Below, in pieces: positions 9,601 through 18,669 of a DNA stretch of 19,239 nucleotides (position 1 is the first letter of the stretch; every line of letters starts with the position of its first letter). The notes below the pieces were generated by a model, which worked only from the letters and a program-made list of their open reading frames with translations, did no database searches and had not been told where the DNA came from. The position numbers were made by a program, and so were the translations under genes. The stretch is from Ophiocordyceps camponoti-saundersi (nom. inval.) (lineage: Eukaryota; Ascomycota; Sordariomycetes; Hypocreales; Ophiocordycipitaceae), in NCBI GenBank assembly GCA_003339415.1, contig PDHQ01000494.1, forward strand, positions 1 through 19,239, written 5' to 3'.

Positions 9601-11379
9601 CTATAATAGCTTAGTAAATAATCAGATCTCGCTAAATCTTATTATAGATAAAGACTTTATAGATAATACTATCCGGTTAGGTCTATTAAGTGCCTTAATA
9701 ATATCTAAGGTTTATTTAAAAAGAACCTAATTATTACGGAGTTCTTTTCGCAACTTATTATTCTCCTACTTAAGTGCTTAAAGTCTGCTATTAACTTATA
9801 TTATCTACTTAATAGGAGGCGATAAATATCTAAATTTAAGGTTATAGTTATTAGCCTTAAGGAGAGCATTAATCTTCTTTTATATTCTAGTTATAAATGC
9901 CTCTCTATCCTCTTTATTATCCCTAACGGTTACTAGATTAGTCGTTAATTTAGCTACTATTATCAGCTTAGTAGCGGCATTCTCTATAAATACGTCGTCT
10001 ATTTATTAGCTAACGACTTATCTATTATTACTTAAGGAAGAGTTAGAACTAGAAATAGCGATAAGAGGAGCCTTATTAACTATAGGGGTCTAAGCTAGGG
10101 CTCTTCCACTTAGCACGTCCTATTTAAAATAGCTTATCTATTTCGTTATATAACCCTTACTTATAGGTTTCACCTTAGTAGCTATCGCTAGTAATAATAA
10201 TAATACTATAGCTAATATTATCGGTAGTAACTTTCTTACTAGTAGTTTTTATCGCTTATGCTTCGTAGCCGCCTAATAGTCTGCTCTATCCCGTGCTACC
10301 TTATCGAGTAATCGTTTTAGCGTACCTTAGCTAGTATTTAATAACTCGATAAGGGCCACTATAGTTTATATAGTATTATTATTAGGGCTTAGGTTAGTTT
10401 ATAGTTTATTAATCCGCTTAGCAGTTTTCGCTAGCGCTATATATATTTCTATCTTATTACCTAACGCCGGGTGCAATATATAATAAATTTAATATAATAC
10501 TGCTTAATAAATCTAACGTCTAAAGTATCCGATTTAAACTTCCGTTATACTATTAATTAAGAGGTTATTAGGAGGGTTTTTAATATAGTTATTAACTTTA
10601 AGCGTTAAGCTATAAAAGTCTTATAGAGGCGTTTAGGCTAAGATAAAAAATATAATGCCGACGTCGTTAGCGATAAGGAATAGCTCCTTTAGGGTATATA
10701 AGTATATAAGTAAGTACTATAACTTAAGGGCCTCTATTTTAGAGATACCCTAAAACTTAGTAATATAAGGTATAACTTTTTTATCTTCTATCTTCGTCTA
10801 TATCGTCCTAATAACTAGCTAAGCTACCTATTAGCTATCCTAAGCTTTATTTTTAAAGTTACTATTAGCTAGCTTAATTATATAATTTATTACTTTCTTC
10901 TAAGATCTTAAGATCTTAATCTATTTAAGGCGGTAATCGCGGGTAAGGTAGGCGTATACCTAGTTAAATTTTACTTTAGAAGCTACTTATATAGGGGCCG
11001 CCTTTTTAGCCAGCTTATCGTTATCTGCTAGTAAAGGCGAAGGGTGCTTATCCGTTAGCTCCCCTTTAGTACTTTATCCTAGCTTACGGAAAATAAAGTT
11101 CGTATCTTATAACTAAAGGAAGTAATTATATAATATTCTTATAAGTAAGATATATTTATCCGGGCGGATAGAACGCTTCCTATTATAATAATCTTTATAA
11201 AATACTTTAAATAACGTTCCTTAAAAGTTCTTATCTTTACTATAAACGTTAAGCTCGCCCGATAGTTAGCATAGTATATTTTCGTTATCGGAAATATAGT
11301 TAGGCGTTTCTTCTTAGGTTCTCGTATCCTAAGATATACTCGTTATAGGGGCCTTACCTTTAGATAGTCGCGGGGCTAT
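9601..11379 (-). pseudogene. Extra frame between integrase and 3' LTR, function unknown
   Basis: A single minus frame of about 593 codons runs from ATA (11377-11379, probably a former ATG; next residues A-P-R-L-S-K-G-K-A-P) to TAG at 9601-9603. Anchors at 11377, 9994 and 9601 are all in the same phase, so there is no net indel. Stops are TAA/TAG with one TGA, as expected from Gln and Trp codons. Visible features are a basic N-terminus, a Lys-rich middle, and D-D-V-F-I-E-N near 9999-9979. Then follow V-R-D-N-K-E-D-R-E-A near 9920, a segment K-K-I-N-A-L-L-K-A, and a coiled-coil-like stretch around 9790-9735 (L-K-x-E-N-N-K-L-R-K-E-L). No zinc knuckle, protease, envelope or chromodomain was seen. 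An apparent hydrophobic run near 10215 may be an artefact of TCA-to-TTA and ACA-to-ATA changes. It lies about 240 bases downstream of pol in another phase, so it would be a third ORF of the element, unless it is a captured gene or nested insert. Confidence 0.5.
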
Positions 11380-11620
11380 CTTAGAAAAGAAAAGGGTAAG
11401 AAAAATATAGATAGGTTATAAAAAGGCTTGAAAAACAAGGGTGCACGATAGTGCAGTCCTATTATAGTACGTAGTTAGTTAAAAAGTAGATATTATAAGA
11501 GGACGAGAAGGTAAAGTTACGAAACTATAAAGTAGGGAAAAGAAAAGTATATAAAGGAAAAGAGGAAGGAAAACGACGTAGTTATACTTAGAGTTTCCGC
11601 AGGCTTACCGGCTTACTAGG
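11380..11620 (-). promoter_or_regulatory. Leader-like segment between pol and the extra frame
   Basis: On the minus strand this holds CTCTTTTCCTTTATATAC followed by CTTTTCTTTTCCCTAC, a TATA-like box next to pyrimidine-rich sequence. It resembles the stretch before gag (CTTTCTTTATATATAT, then CCCTTTTCCCTAC, about 17850-17945). It also holds a patch with several surviving TpG/CpA (11427-11459, including GTGCACGATAGTGCAG). It may be an internal promoter or leader for the downstream frame. This is inference from composition and position. Confidence 0.3.
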
Positions 11621-12620
11621 TAGTAGCTAGTTATTAGGCCTTAAATAGTTAGGTTAGTTATAATATTTCTTTAGCGAGTCCTTATAGAATAATAGCCCCT
11701 AAGCCCCTTTAATAGATAAATAATTAATATACCTTAGTATTTAGGACGTCCTCCTAACTTAGTAGCATAGCTTAAACGGCCTAATCTATATTAGCTTAAG
11801 TTTCCTAATAGCTCCGTCTATAGCTAGATAAACCTATATACTAGGGGTTAGACTAGACTCGTCTCTTTTATTATAGATAGATATCCTATAATATATAATC
11901 TTATTAAACTTACCTCTAGCTGCTTATCTCCGGTATTTAGCTTAGCTTATAAATTCTATAATAAGGTTAGTATATCTCCTTTATAGGAGCTATTCTACCT
12001 ACTTTCCTAATCTTAAAGCTTTACGTAGTAATCTTATAAATTAAAATAGATTTAGGCTAGTTTATACTATTCCGTAAAGCACTTTAGTAGGTAAGTAGCC
12101 TAAGGTCCTAATAACCTTATAGTTAAGTTACTATATAACTATTAGTAGATATTCGGATAAAGTATTCTTAAGAGGCTATAACCTCTTTAAGAGTTACTAA
12201 AAGATCTTATTTATTACTTTAACTAAACCTATACTATAATATAACTTAGATAGCGCCGTTACTTAAAGTATATCTCTTACTATTAAGAAAGCTAAAACTT
12301 CCCTCGATAAAAAGGCGGAACTTAAGTCGGAGTAAATAGCTATAAGTATAATCGTAATAAAGTCTAGCTAATTTTTTAGCCTAATAATAGTCTCCGAGGC
12401 TCCCGTTATTCGGTAAGCTATAAGCTATATAAAACGAGAGAAATAGTTAACTAATACTAGTATAAACTTAGTCCTATCTGCGGCCGTTAGGAATAGTCCT
12501 ATATAGTTTATAATAAGGACTTAAAAGGGTGCTAAAATAGAGATTAGCTAATCCGGCGCCTTTAGCTTTCGGTTAGAATATAAAGTATATTCTCTATAAC
12601 TTACTATATAAGATATAATA
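11620..12620 (-). pseudogene. pol: Gypsy pol: integrase domain with GPF-like tail
   Basis: The frame (lowest codon base 2 modulo 3) is continuous with RT and RNase H. The core begins near 12530 with a V-L-I-I-N-Y-I-G-like motif, where the first catalytic Asp is Asn (12506-12508). Then follows F-I-L-V-L-V-N-Y-F-S-R-F. The second Asp is intact in A-I-Y-S-D (12326-12328). Thirty-six codons on, the expected Glu is Lys (12218-12220) in G-L-V-K-V-I-N-K. The spacing fits the D,D(35)E signature of retroviral-type integrases, which insert the cDNA into the host genome. GTTAAA is what GTTGAA becomes by TpG-to-TpA change. Downstream, a Y-L-P-T motif near 12100 and a GPF module read as R-P-F (11774-11782) are followed by a C-terminal D-S-L-K-K-Y near 11680-11663, like the D-H-L-K-x-F end of fungal Gypsy pol. 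The upstream HHCC zinc-binding part (12540-12800) is too decayed to place. Confidence 0.75.
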
Positions 12621-13239
12621 TCCTAAGCTATTCTAAGCTAGAAGATATATATATAAAGTCGCTAACGCGTAGTATCTAGCTTAAAGTAGCTACTTAAATT
12701 ATAAGCTTAGTAGAGTACTTACGGGATCTCGTATTAGAGAAGGCATCTCTGCTACTTAGTTAAATAACTCCCTTTATATAGTAGGGTATTCGTTTATATT
12801 AACTATTTAAAAGATACCGCTTATTATCTAATACGATTTGCCGAGATATAATTAAGTTTATTAGGAACCTTATTATATTATAGCTAATTAACTATATCTA
12901 TATAATAGTAGTTTATATAATAGTTTAATAGCCTCGATATCTTATCTATCTCTCTTACGAGTGCTATAGCTGCTTGGAGGTTTACTCGGGTCTTATTATC
13001 TTTTTTTTCCTAAGTTTATAAAGCTAATAAGGTATTCTATTAGAGCGCAGTTAGTTATAGTAAAGGGGTGCCTATCTTATTAGTAGGTAGTTTCTTAAGG
13101 GGCATACCCGCTAGGTATTTAAAGAGCGCCTTATAGCCTTGCAGGCTATCTTTCTATTTCTATAGTCCGGTATTAGTATTAACTATTCCCTAGTCTATAA
13201 TATCCGTAGCTTAGTATTTATTAGATAGGAAGATTATCC

Positions 13240-13830
13240 TAAATAAACTATCCGTAGCTTAGTTTCGCGAACCCTTAACGTAGGCAATCTTAATATTTAG
13301 CAGCCGCAGCTTAGTTACCTATTAAGCGTAGATACCTTTATAGCCCTTAGAAGTTAGGAACTATATAATAGGGAAGTAGTCTATAAAGATAGTTAATTTA
13401 TCTATTATATAGAATAGATATTAGTAGCGATAGTAGAATTTAACTAAAGTATAAAGTTCCCGCTTATATATTCTATAGTTACGCTATATCTTCATAAAGA
13501 GAAAGGAGTCATATAAAATCGGCACTAAGCTATCTCCTTATTACTATAGGATAACGTAGCCTACTCCGAACCTTAAAATATCTATATATATAAGTACCGG
13601 CTTATTAAGTTAAGGCCCGTAAATAGCTACTATTACTTTAGCGAGAGACTTAAGGATTATAAAAGATAAAGCCTTAGATAGCCCCTATAAAAAGGGAATA
13701 TTTCTAGTAAGTCGCGTTAATAGTTAGGAGAACTCTACGTAATTAACTATCTATCTCCGGTAGGGTCTAATTACTCCGAGAAATACCCTAACTTACCTCT
13801 AATTTATTAGCACCGGCTATTCTTAGATTT
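13240..13830 (-). pseudogene. pol: Gypsy pol: RT connection and RNase H domain
   Basis: Same frame as the RT and integrase. It starts with V-R-V-F-L-G-V (near 13792), the V-R-x-F-L-G motif that opens the connection region of Gypsy RTs. The RNase H carboxylates can be followed: Asp in L-I-Y-I-D (13580-13582), Glu in Y-K-R-E-L-Y (13457-13459), Asp in T-I-F-I-D-Y (13379-13381), and Asp in the final A-T-D-S-L-F-R (13250-13252), which matches the A-D-x-L-S-R end of this domain. All four are intact because none of the G bases follows a T. The domain degrades the RNA strand during cDNA synthesis. Stops are frequent, including several adjacent ones after G-Y-V-I-L. From here to about 12620 the frame continues without recognisable motifs (tether and zinc-binding region). 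Confidence 0.7.
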
Positions 13831-14520
13831 TCTAAAGCCTCCTAGGCTTAATTATAATCTATCTACCTATATAATACGTTTATCCTATTACTAGGATTTC
13901 TATTATACTAAGAAAGACTTTCTTAAAACTTAACCGGAGTAAGGCTTATAATAATCTAAGTAGAAAGTAGTCCTTAATAAACGCTTATTATTCCTCGAAT
14001 ATAGTATATTTTAAGAAGATATCGTCTATATAGTTATTAAGAGGCGTAATATAATAGCTTTTAGTAGGGACCGCTAATAGAGATAGTTCGGGCAGAGGTT
14101 CGGGTATAGCCTTAAATACTAGCTTTGTTATTTCGGTAAAGCTATAAGCTACGGATTAGGTCCCTTAAGGGAGCCTTATAGGCTATAATTAGGAAAAACT
14201 AGGGATTTAAAACGCTAGAACGTAGCGTAGTTTAGATACGACGGGTATAGCCTAGTAGCTATACTTTAAGTCGAATATACTAAATAAACCTATTCTTAAA
14301 TCTAAGAGTTTATTATAGAGCTCCGATAATAACGGGATAGTAGTGCTTAGTAAGTTTTTATTAACGTTATAGTAGTTAATTATTAATCGTATTTTAGCTT
14401 ATAGGTTAGACTCGTCCTTAATTACTATAATAGGTTCCGCTAACTATTAGCTTAACTTACTATTAGCCGCTACTATATACTTATAGATTCTTAAGTTAAT
14501 ATTCTTACGAATAATTTTAT
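13830..14520 (-). pseudogene. pol: Gypsy pol: reverse transcriptase domain
   Basis: It begins with A-E-P-I-I-V-I-K-D-E-S near 14437-14405, equivalent to the P-I-V-L-V-K-K-K-D-G-S segment of Gypsy RTs. Next is I-N-Y-Y-N-V-N-K, equivalent to V-D-Y-R-x-L-N, with Asp changed to Asn at 14375-14377. Motif A reads F-D-L-K with catalytic Asp at 14270-14272. Motif C reads Y-I-D-D-I-F with Y-I-D-D at 14021-14032. It is followed by F-E-E and later S-F-K-K. The distance from K-D-E to Y-I-D-D is 130 codons in one phase. All three polymerase aspartates survive because their G follows C or A, while others were lost. The Y-x-D-D-I-F form and the insertion rich in Pro/Glu before it resemble RTs of fungal Gypsy elements. 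It copies element RNA to cDNA. It is interrupted by about one stop per dozen codons. Confidence 0.85.
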
Positions 14521-15280
14521 TTATTTAGTATTATTCTAAAGTACTCTATCTTTTCTTCCTACTACGGCATTATAGTTTAGTTCTTAGTATAATCCTCGGG
14601 TAATATAGGAATAAGTTTATAGGTAGTATATCGCGTATATCCCGACCCTTAAAATTACGATAAGTATAAAATATACGTATAATCTCCTCTCTTAAGTAAT
14701 CCGGGACTAAAGGTTTAAGCGTAATACTATAGGCGTTAAACTATACTATAACTAAATATTTATTAATAGAATTATTAATTTCTCGTCGCTAAACTCTCCT
14801 CTATATTAGGAATAGTAACGCTAATAGCCTATCTACCTATAGCCTAGGCTAGTATTATTTACTTAACTATTATTTAGTTATAGGTCTAGTAACTAGATCG
14901 CTTTATAATTATTAGGGACTATTAAGTATAGTCTCTATAGCAGCTATAGTTAAGGAAAGAAAATTAGAATCGACGAGGGGGCAATAGTAAGAAATAAGAG
15001 TATAATTTATATAAAAGTCTATCTAAGTTTATATATATATAGCCTACCTTATTAATCTAGGAGCGTAGCTTATAAATAAAGTAATCGGGTTTATAATAAA
15101 ATATATAAAGTCTAAACTAATAATAATATTTCTAGTTAGCTATAGTTTTATAACCTGCCTAGGTCAGCGCTAATAACCTAGTTTAACGATTTAATCTAGT
15201 TATCGTTATTATTCTTAGAAGTTAAGTCCTTAGAAGAGGTGTCGGAGTCGTTCTTATTATCGCTATCTATATCTTCGGAT
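14521..15280 (-). other. Pol linker between protease and RT, no motif recognised
   Basis: The protease to the right is in phase 1 and RT to the left in phase 2 (lowest codon base modulo 3), so one net frame change lies somewhere in this stretch. It contains acidic Asp/Ser/Asn-rich sequence near 15280-15200 (S-D-N-K-N-D-S-D-T-S-S) just after the protease. No conserved domain was seen. Whether the phase change is a later indel or an ancestral programmed shift cannot be told from one copy. Confidence 0.5.
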
Positions 15281-15930
15281 ATTAATTTAGGGAGCCTAAT
15301 AAATTTCCTTAAAATAGGCGGGGCGTTAGGCGCTAGGACTAACTTCTATCTTAGCGATATAGCTATTTACGGGCCTTGCAAGGCTACCGGTATATTACCT
15401 TAATTACGATCTCTAATTATTAAAGTGCCGGTCTTAATATAGATAACGGCGTTAACGTTAAAGAGCTAAGGTATACCTAATAGAAGGGGTAAGTTATCGA
15501 CCACGTTATTATTTTTAAGCTTAACGATCGCCTAGACTTCTCTAATTACCCTAAAAACGTTTATATTTAAGATAGTAAAGTTATAAACGGGAATACGTAA
15601 TCTATCCGCGACTTTTATAGCTAGCTTACTAAACCTAATATCCTTTAGGTTTATAACGGGGATCTTATTATAATTAGCAAAATCGTAGTTAATAAAACTT
15701 ACCTAAAACCCTTAGTCTGCTATTATATTCTTATTTACTAGCTTTAGGGACTTATTTTTACTATTAACTTAGAATAAGATAGTGTATAGAACTCTAAAAG
15801 TCTTATAATCTTTAATTTCTTTAATTAAACGGGTATTTATATCTTGCTTAGCTAGGTTAACTCTATCACTGCTAATATATACTACTTTAGACTTACCCTT
15901 ACCCTTACCTTTAGCCTTCGTCTTAATAGA
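15280..15930 (-). pseudogene. pol: Gypsy pol: aspartic protease domain
   Basis: A basic linker with repeated G-K (G-K-G-K-G-K-S-K, near 15911-15888) precedes the domain. The active-site position reads A-D-stop-G (D-x-G at 15709-15717), so the middle residue is lost. About 73 codons later comes V-V-D-N-L, L-L-L-G-I-P with a stop where Trp is expected (TAG for TGG), then L-F-N-V-N-A-V-I (near 15500-15447). This matches the L-L-G-x-P-W-L-x-x-V-N-A-V-I segment of fungal Gypsy proteases. T-L-I-I-R-D and a Q-G-P follow. The enzyme cleaves the Gag-Pol polyprotein. It is in the same phase as the gag zinc knuckle, so Gag C-terminus and protease may have been one frame. Confidence 0.7.
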
Positions 15931-16590
15931 GGTTTATCTCTTACGTAATAAGAGATACCTAAATTACTTAGCCCCTTCTAAACTTACTTACTAGAAATCT
16001 ACTAGATTAATAGGCATAATAAATCTCTTCGCTAGTTTAATCTAATTAATATTACCTAAGCTATCTCTTACCTAGACTTCCGCTAAACCCTTAGCCCTCT
16101 TTTTCTTATTAGCTATTATACTCTTCTTAGCACTTAATAGTCCTAGCTAATTAGGCACTTTAGGCGTTTTATAATATAAGGTTACCTCTAAGTTTAAATT
16201 ATTCTTAAATATTTCCTCTAAGAGTATCGGGTTAATTAATCTCTTTTTAATTAGTAGTTTACTAAGTCCGGCTACTATAACTAATATTATAAGTGCGTTA
16301 TAAACTATCTTATTAAATTTAATATTATCTCTATCTATTATAGTAAGTAATTAGAGCTTACGAGCTATAATATTAGTATTATTAATATTACCTATATTAC
16401 CTTATATAGACTTATTAATTCCTAAACTAATAATATTAGAATAAACGTTCCTACTACTATCTATAGGTATATCGTAGAGTTTATTAATTAGACCTTAGCA
16501 AAGGTTCCGTTCTAAGAGGTCTTAATATCTAAGGTTAACTTAGTGCGCCGTAATAGCCTAGGTTATTAGTAAAGGTATAATAATTGCTTA
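15931..16590 (-). other. Gag-protease linker, no domain recognised
   Basis: Decayed sequence between the zinc knuckle and the protease. It is rich in Lys/Leu-type codons on the minus strand, with TAA/TAG throughout. No motif could be assigned. It presumably codes for the Gag C-terminus and the start of the pol polyprotein. Confidence 0.4.
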
Positions 16591-17860
16591 TTAAAAGGGC
16601 TTCGGGCCTCTGCCGACTACGGTTAAACCTCTTAAGATATCTTTCTCCTAACCTTAAAGCTGCTACGCTTCGGGAGTAATATAAGATATAGCGTAGTGCC
16701 CGGGTTGCCCGTATTTAAAGTAAATAACCTAGTTTAGTAGAAGGGAAAGTAAACTATTTACGTATACGTTAGTCGAGTCCTTTAGGTTTGCCTAGTTAAC
16801 TTATCTGCTATTATTACTATTACGGCCTCCGCGATAGCCTCCGCGATACTTACTCTAGCGGTTATTCTAGCGGTAGTTATTTAAAGAGCGATAAAACCTA
16901 CCTTAACCTTTACGATAGGTCCTATAATTTAAGCTATTAAGACGATCTATCTAGTTTAGATAAACGTTATCTTTAAGATATCCCGTCTAGTTGCTAATAG
17001 GGCTTATATCCTAGTCTCTCCTTAACTAACGTGTTAGGGGAGTAACTAAACTTCTCTTAGAAGAGCTATCGTATAATTAAGGCTATTACTGCCTGCTTAT
17101 AGGCCTAGCGCTTAACTTATTCCGTAAGATAAATATCCTTAGCTGCCTAGACGATATCCTATACTTCTATAAAACTTAAAGCTATTATAGCTTATTAAGT
17201 AGTTATAATATATTGAAGTTCTTAGTCGGCTATACTCGTAATAAACTTTTAGATAATTATACTAAGGATAGCTATCTCTAATAAGGGAAGGACTTATATA
17301 GCCGATACTCGGTCTTATCCCCTAATAGACCGAAGTATCTAGCGAGTGCGATTATAGTACGTCTAGAGCGACTTACTATCCTACTAGCCGAATATTATCA
17401 GCACTCGAGGTTACTATAGGATATAATTTAGAGTAAATCTCTCCTTAAGTAATATTTATAAAACCTTTAGGTCTGCTTTAGTTACTATACTATTTCTAGT
17501 ATTAATATAAATATTATAGAGCAACGTATTACCGTTAATAAAGTCGGCGGCTACGCCTACTAAGCTAATATTAATTACTCGGATTTTATCGTTATAGTAA
17601 GGTATATTACTATTAAGGCGAATAAAGGCGAGGTTAATTACCTCTAGCTAGCGATAAGCGCTATATATCCTATTAAACTTACTAATATCTGCCTAGGTTA
17701 GTAGCTTAATCTATCGGCTATTCCTACTATCCTAGTAAGGCTAATTATAAGAAGCTATAAGATTTAGTTAAAGCCGATACTTACCGAGGGCATATATAGC
17801 TAATACCTTTATAATAACGTCGTTTAGAAAGATTAGTTCTAGGTTATAGAATAGAGTAGG
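16590..17860 (-). pseudogene. gag: Gypsy gag with CCHC knuckle and RGG-like stretch
   Basis: Gag forms the virus-like particle and binds element RNA. From about 17830 leftward a phase-2 frame runs to about 17000 with capsid-like alpha-helical composition (A-A-D-F-I-N-G-N near 17550, L-K-E-R-F near 17445). From about 16990 the phase-1 frame takes over, giving a net frame change inside gag. It then shows Y-R-G-G-Y-R-G-G-R (16845-16820), an RGG-type basic stretch. A zinc knuckle follows (about 16725-16680) reading Y-F-K-Y-G-Q-P-G-H-Y-A-I-S-Y. The spacing is exactly C-X2-C-X4-H-X4-C, with all three Cys as Tyr (TGC/TGT to TAC/TAT) and His intact. The true start codon cannot be chosen because ATG is gone; 17860 is approximate. 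Confidence 0.75.
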
Positions 17861-18304
17861 GAAAAGGGACGAGGCACGAAAAACGAAGGCTAAGTTAATT
17901 TAATATATATTAAAGGTTCTATATATATATATATATAAAGAAAGAGAAGAAGAATAAGATAATAGAGAGTAGAAAAGGGGGCAATTCGTATCTTATCGAA
18001 GAAAGAGCTAATATAGTTAGTAAGGCAGGACTTATCTATTATCTCCTTTAATTAGGGCAGGCGACGTAGTAAGACTGCCTTATTAATTTATATAACTTCC
18101 CGATTATTAAGCGAATTACTATTAGGAAGGAACTTAATTGCCGAGCAGGCAGGTTAGTTAGAAAAGGGGTAAAATAAGGTTCTTAGTAATATCTTAGGAG
18201 CCTTAAGTTTATTATTATATTAAGTTAAGTATAGTCGCGTTCCTAAGCGTATATAGTAATCGGCAATTAGTGCTAAGAGATTAATCCCCCCCCCCCTATC
18301 TCGG
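17861..18304 (-). promoter_or_regulatory. 5' leader of the Gypsy element
   Basis: Non-coding stretch between the 5' LTR and gag (minus orientation). Beside the LTR the minus strand reads TAGTAACCGAGATAG followed by an 11-G run (18286-18296 as C on plus). If TAG was TGG, the first part resembles a tRNA primer-binding site starting TGGTAACC. A perfect 8-bp inverted pair, TAAGGCAG (18021-18028) and CTGCCTTA (18075-18082), could form a leader hairpin. Several surviving GCAGG motifs occur at 18000-18160. Pyrimidine-rich and TATATA sequence precedes gag (17900-17960). Confidence 0.4.
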
Positions 18305-18310
18305 TTACTA
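18303..18310 (-). other. Candidate primer-binding site beginning
   Basis: The minus strand reads TAGTAACC directly at the inner LTR edge, interpretable as TGGTAACC after TpG-to-TpA change. TGG is the usual start of a PBS, complementary to the CCA end of a tRNA. Part of the same bases (TTACTA) is also shared by the left LTR copy, so the LTR edge and PBS overlap by a few bases in my alignment. Low confidence. Confidence 0.25.
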
Positions 18311-18514
18311 GCTAGATAGGTTAACGGCGGAGGGATTAAATAAACTAATTATAGGTATAAGAAATAGGCTTAATATAAAGATTAATAAGTACCCTTATTA
18401 ATTAATATATATATATATCCTCTAGGAATAACTACCCCCTATATAGGTAGTTAAGTAAGTATTAGTTATATAACTAAAATAACGTAATCCCTTTTTAACC
18501 TTCCCCCTCTAGCT
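18305..18514 (-). repeat. 5' LTR of the Gypsy element (right copy)
   Basis: Mate of 9277-9486. Most differences between the two are transitions, with a small cluster including transversions near 18321-18331. Where the left copy has TGCCC...GGGCAG, this one has TACCCC...AGGTAG. The hairpin is nevertheless kept: TAACTACC (18429-18436) pairs with GGTAGTTA (18446-18453). On the minus strand this is the promoter end of the element, next to the leader and gag. After RIP no TATA box or initiator can be assigned with confidence. Confidence 0.8.
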
Positions 18515-18669
18515 GCCTATAAGTATAGTACGTACCTACTTATTAGTAAAATACGCTATAATACGCACCTCTCTATAAACCTACTTCGCCTATCGGTAAT
18601 AGCCGGTACGTACCTAATTATTTTACTTTTAACGATATTTTATAAAAATATAACTATTATTAGTTTTTT
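18515..18669. other. Right flank of the Gypsy element, no gene recognised
   Basis: AT-rich sequence with several GTACGTACC-like motifs (GTACGTACCTA near 18529 and GGTACGTACCTA near 18604). The near-identical GTACGTACCTA/T repeats are short and may be chance. No target-site duplication matching the left flank was found. Confidence 0.4.

Larger units (their letters stand above)
9277..18514 (-). mobile_element. Near full-length Ty3/Gypsy LTR retrotransposon, RIP-inactivated
   Basis: Two directly repeated ~210-bp LTRs (9277-9486 and 18305-18514) bound a 9.2-kb element read on the minus strand. The internal order is gag with CCHC knuckle, protease, reverse transcriptase, RNase H, integrase with GPF-like tail, then an additional frame before the 3' LTR. 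Protease-RT-RNase H-integrase is the Ty3/Gypsy (Metaviridae) order; Copia places integrase before RT. The RT segment (F-D-L-K motif, then Y-I-D-D-I-F about 80 codons later) resembles the fungal Gypsy group with a Y-M/I-D-D-I-F motif. No chromodomain was seen. The element is dead: every domain has stops. No clear target-site duplication was found at the outer LTR edges, so exact ends are uncertain by a few bases. Confidence 0.85.

Noticed and set aside
10170..10260. An apparent membrane segment (P-I-I-L-A-I-V-L-L-L-L-L-A) in the extra frame of the Gypsy element
   Set aside because: Four TTA codons in a row may have been TCA (Ser), and the ATA codons may have been ACA or ATG. The hydrophobicity may be produced by RIP, so no envelope-like function is claimed.
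9272..18519. Target-site duplication flanking the LTR element
   Set aside because: The bases before the left LTR (ATAGT) and after the right LTR (GCCTA) do not match, and shifting the borders by a few bases gave no convincing 4-6 bp duplication.
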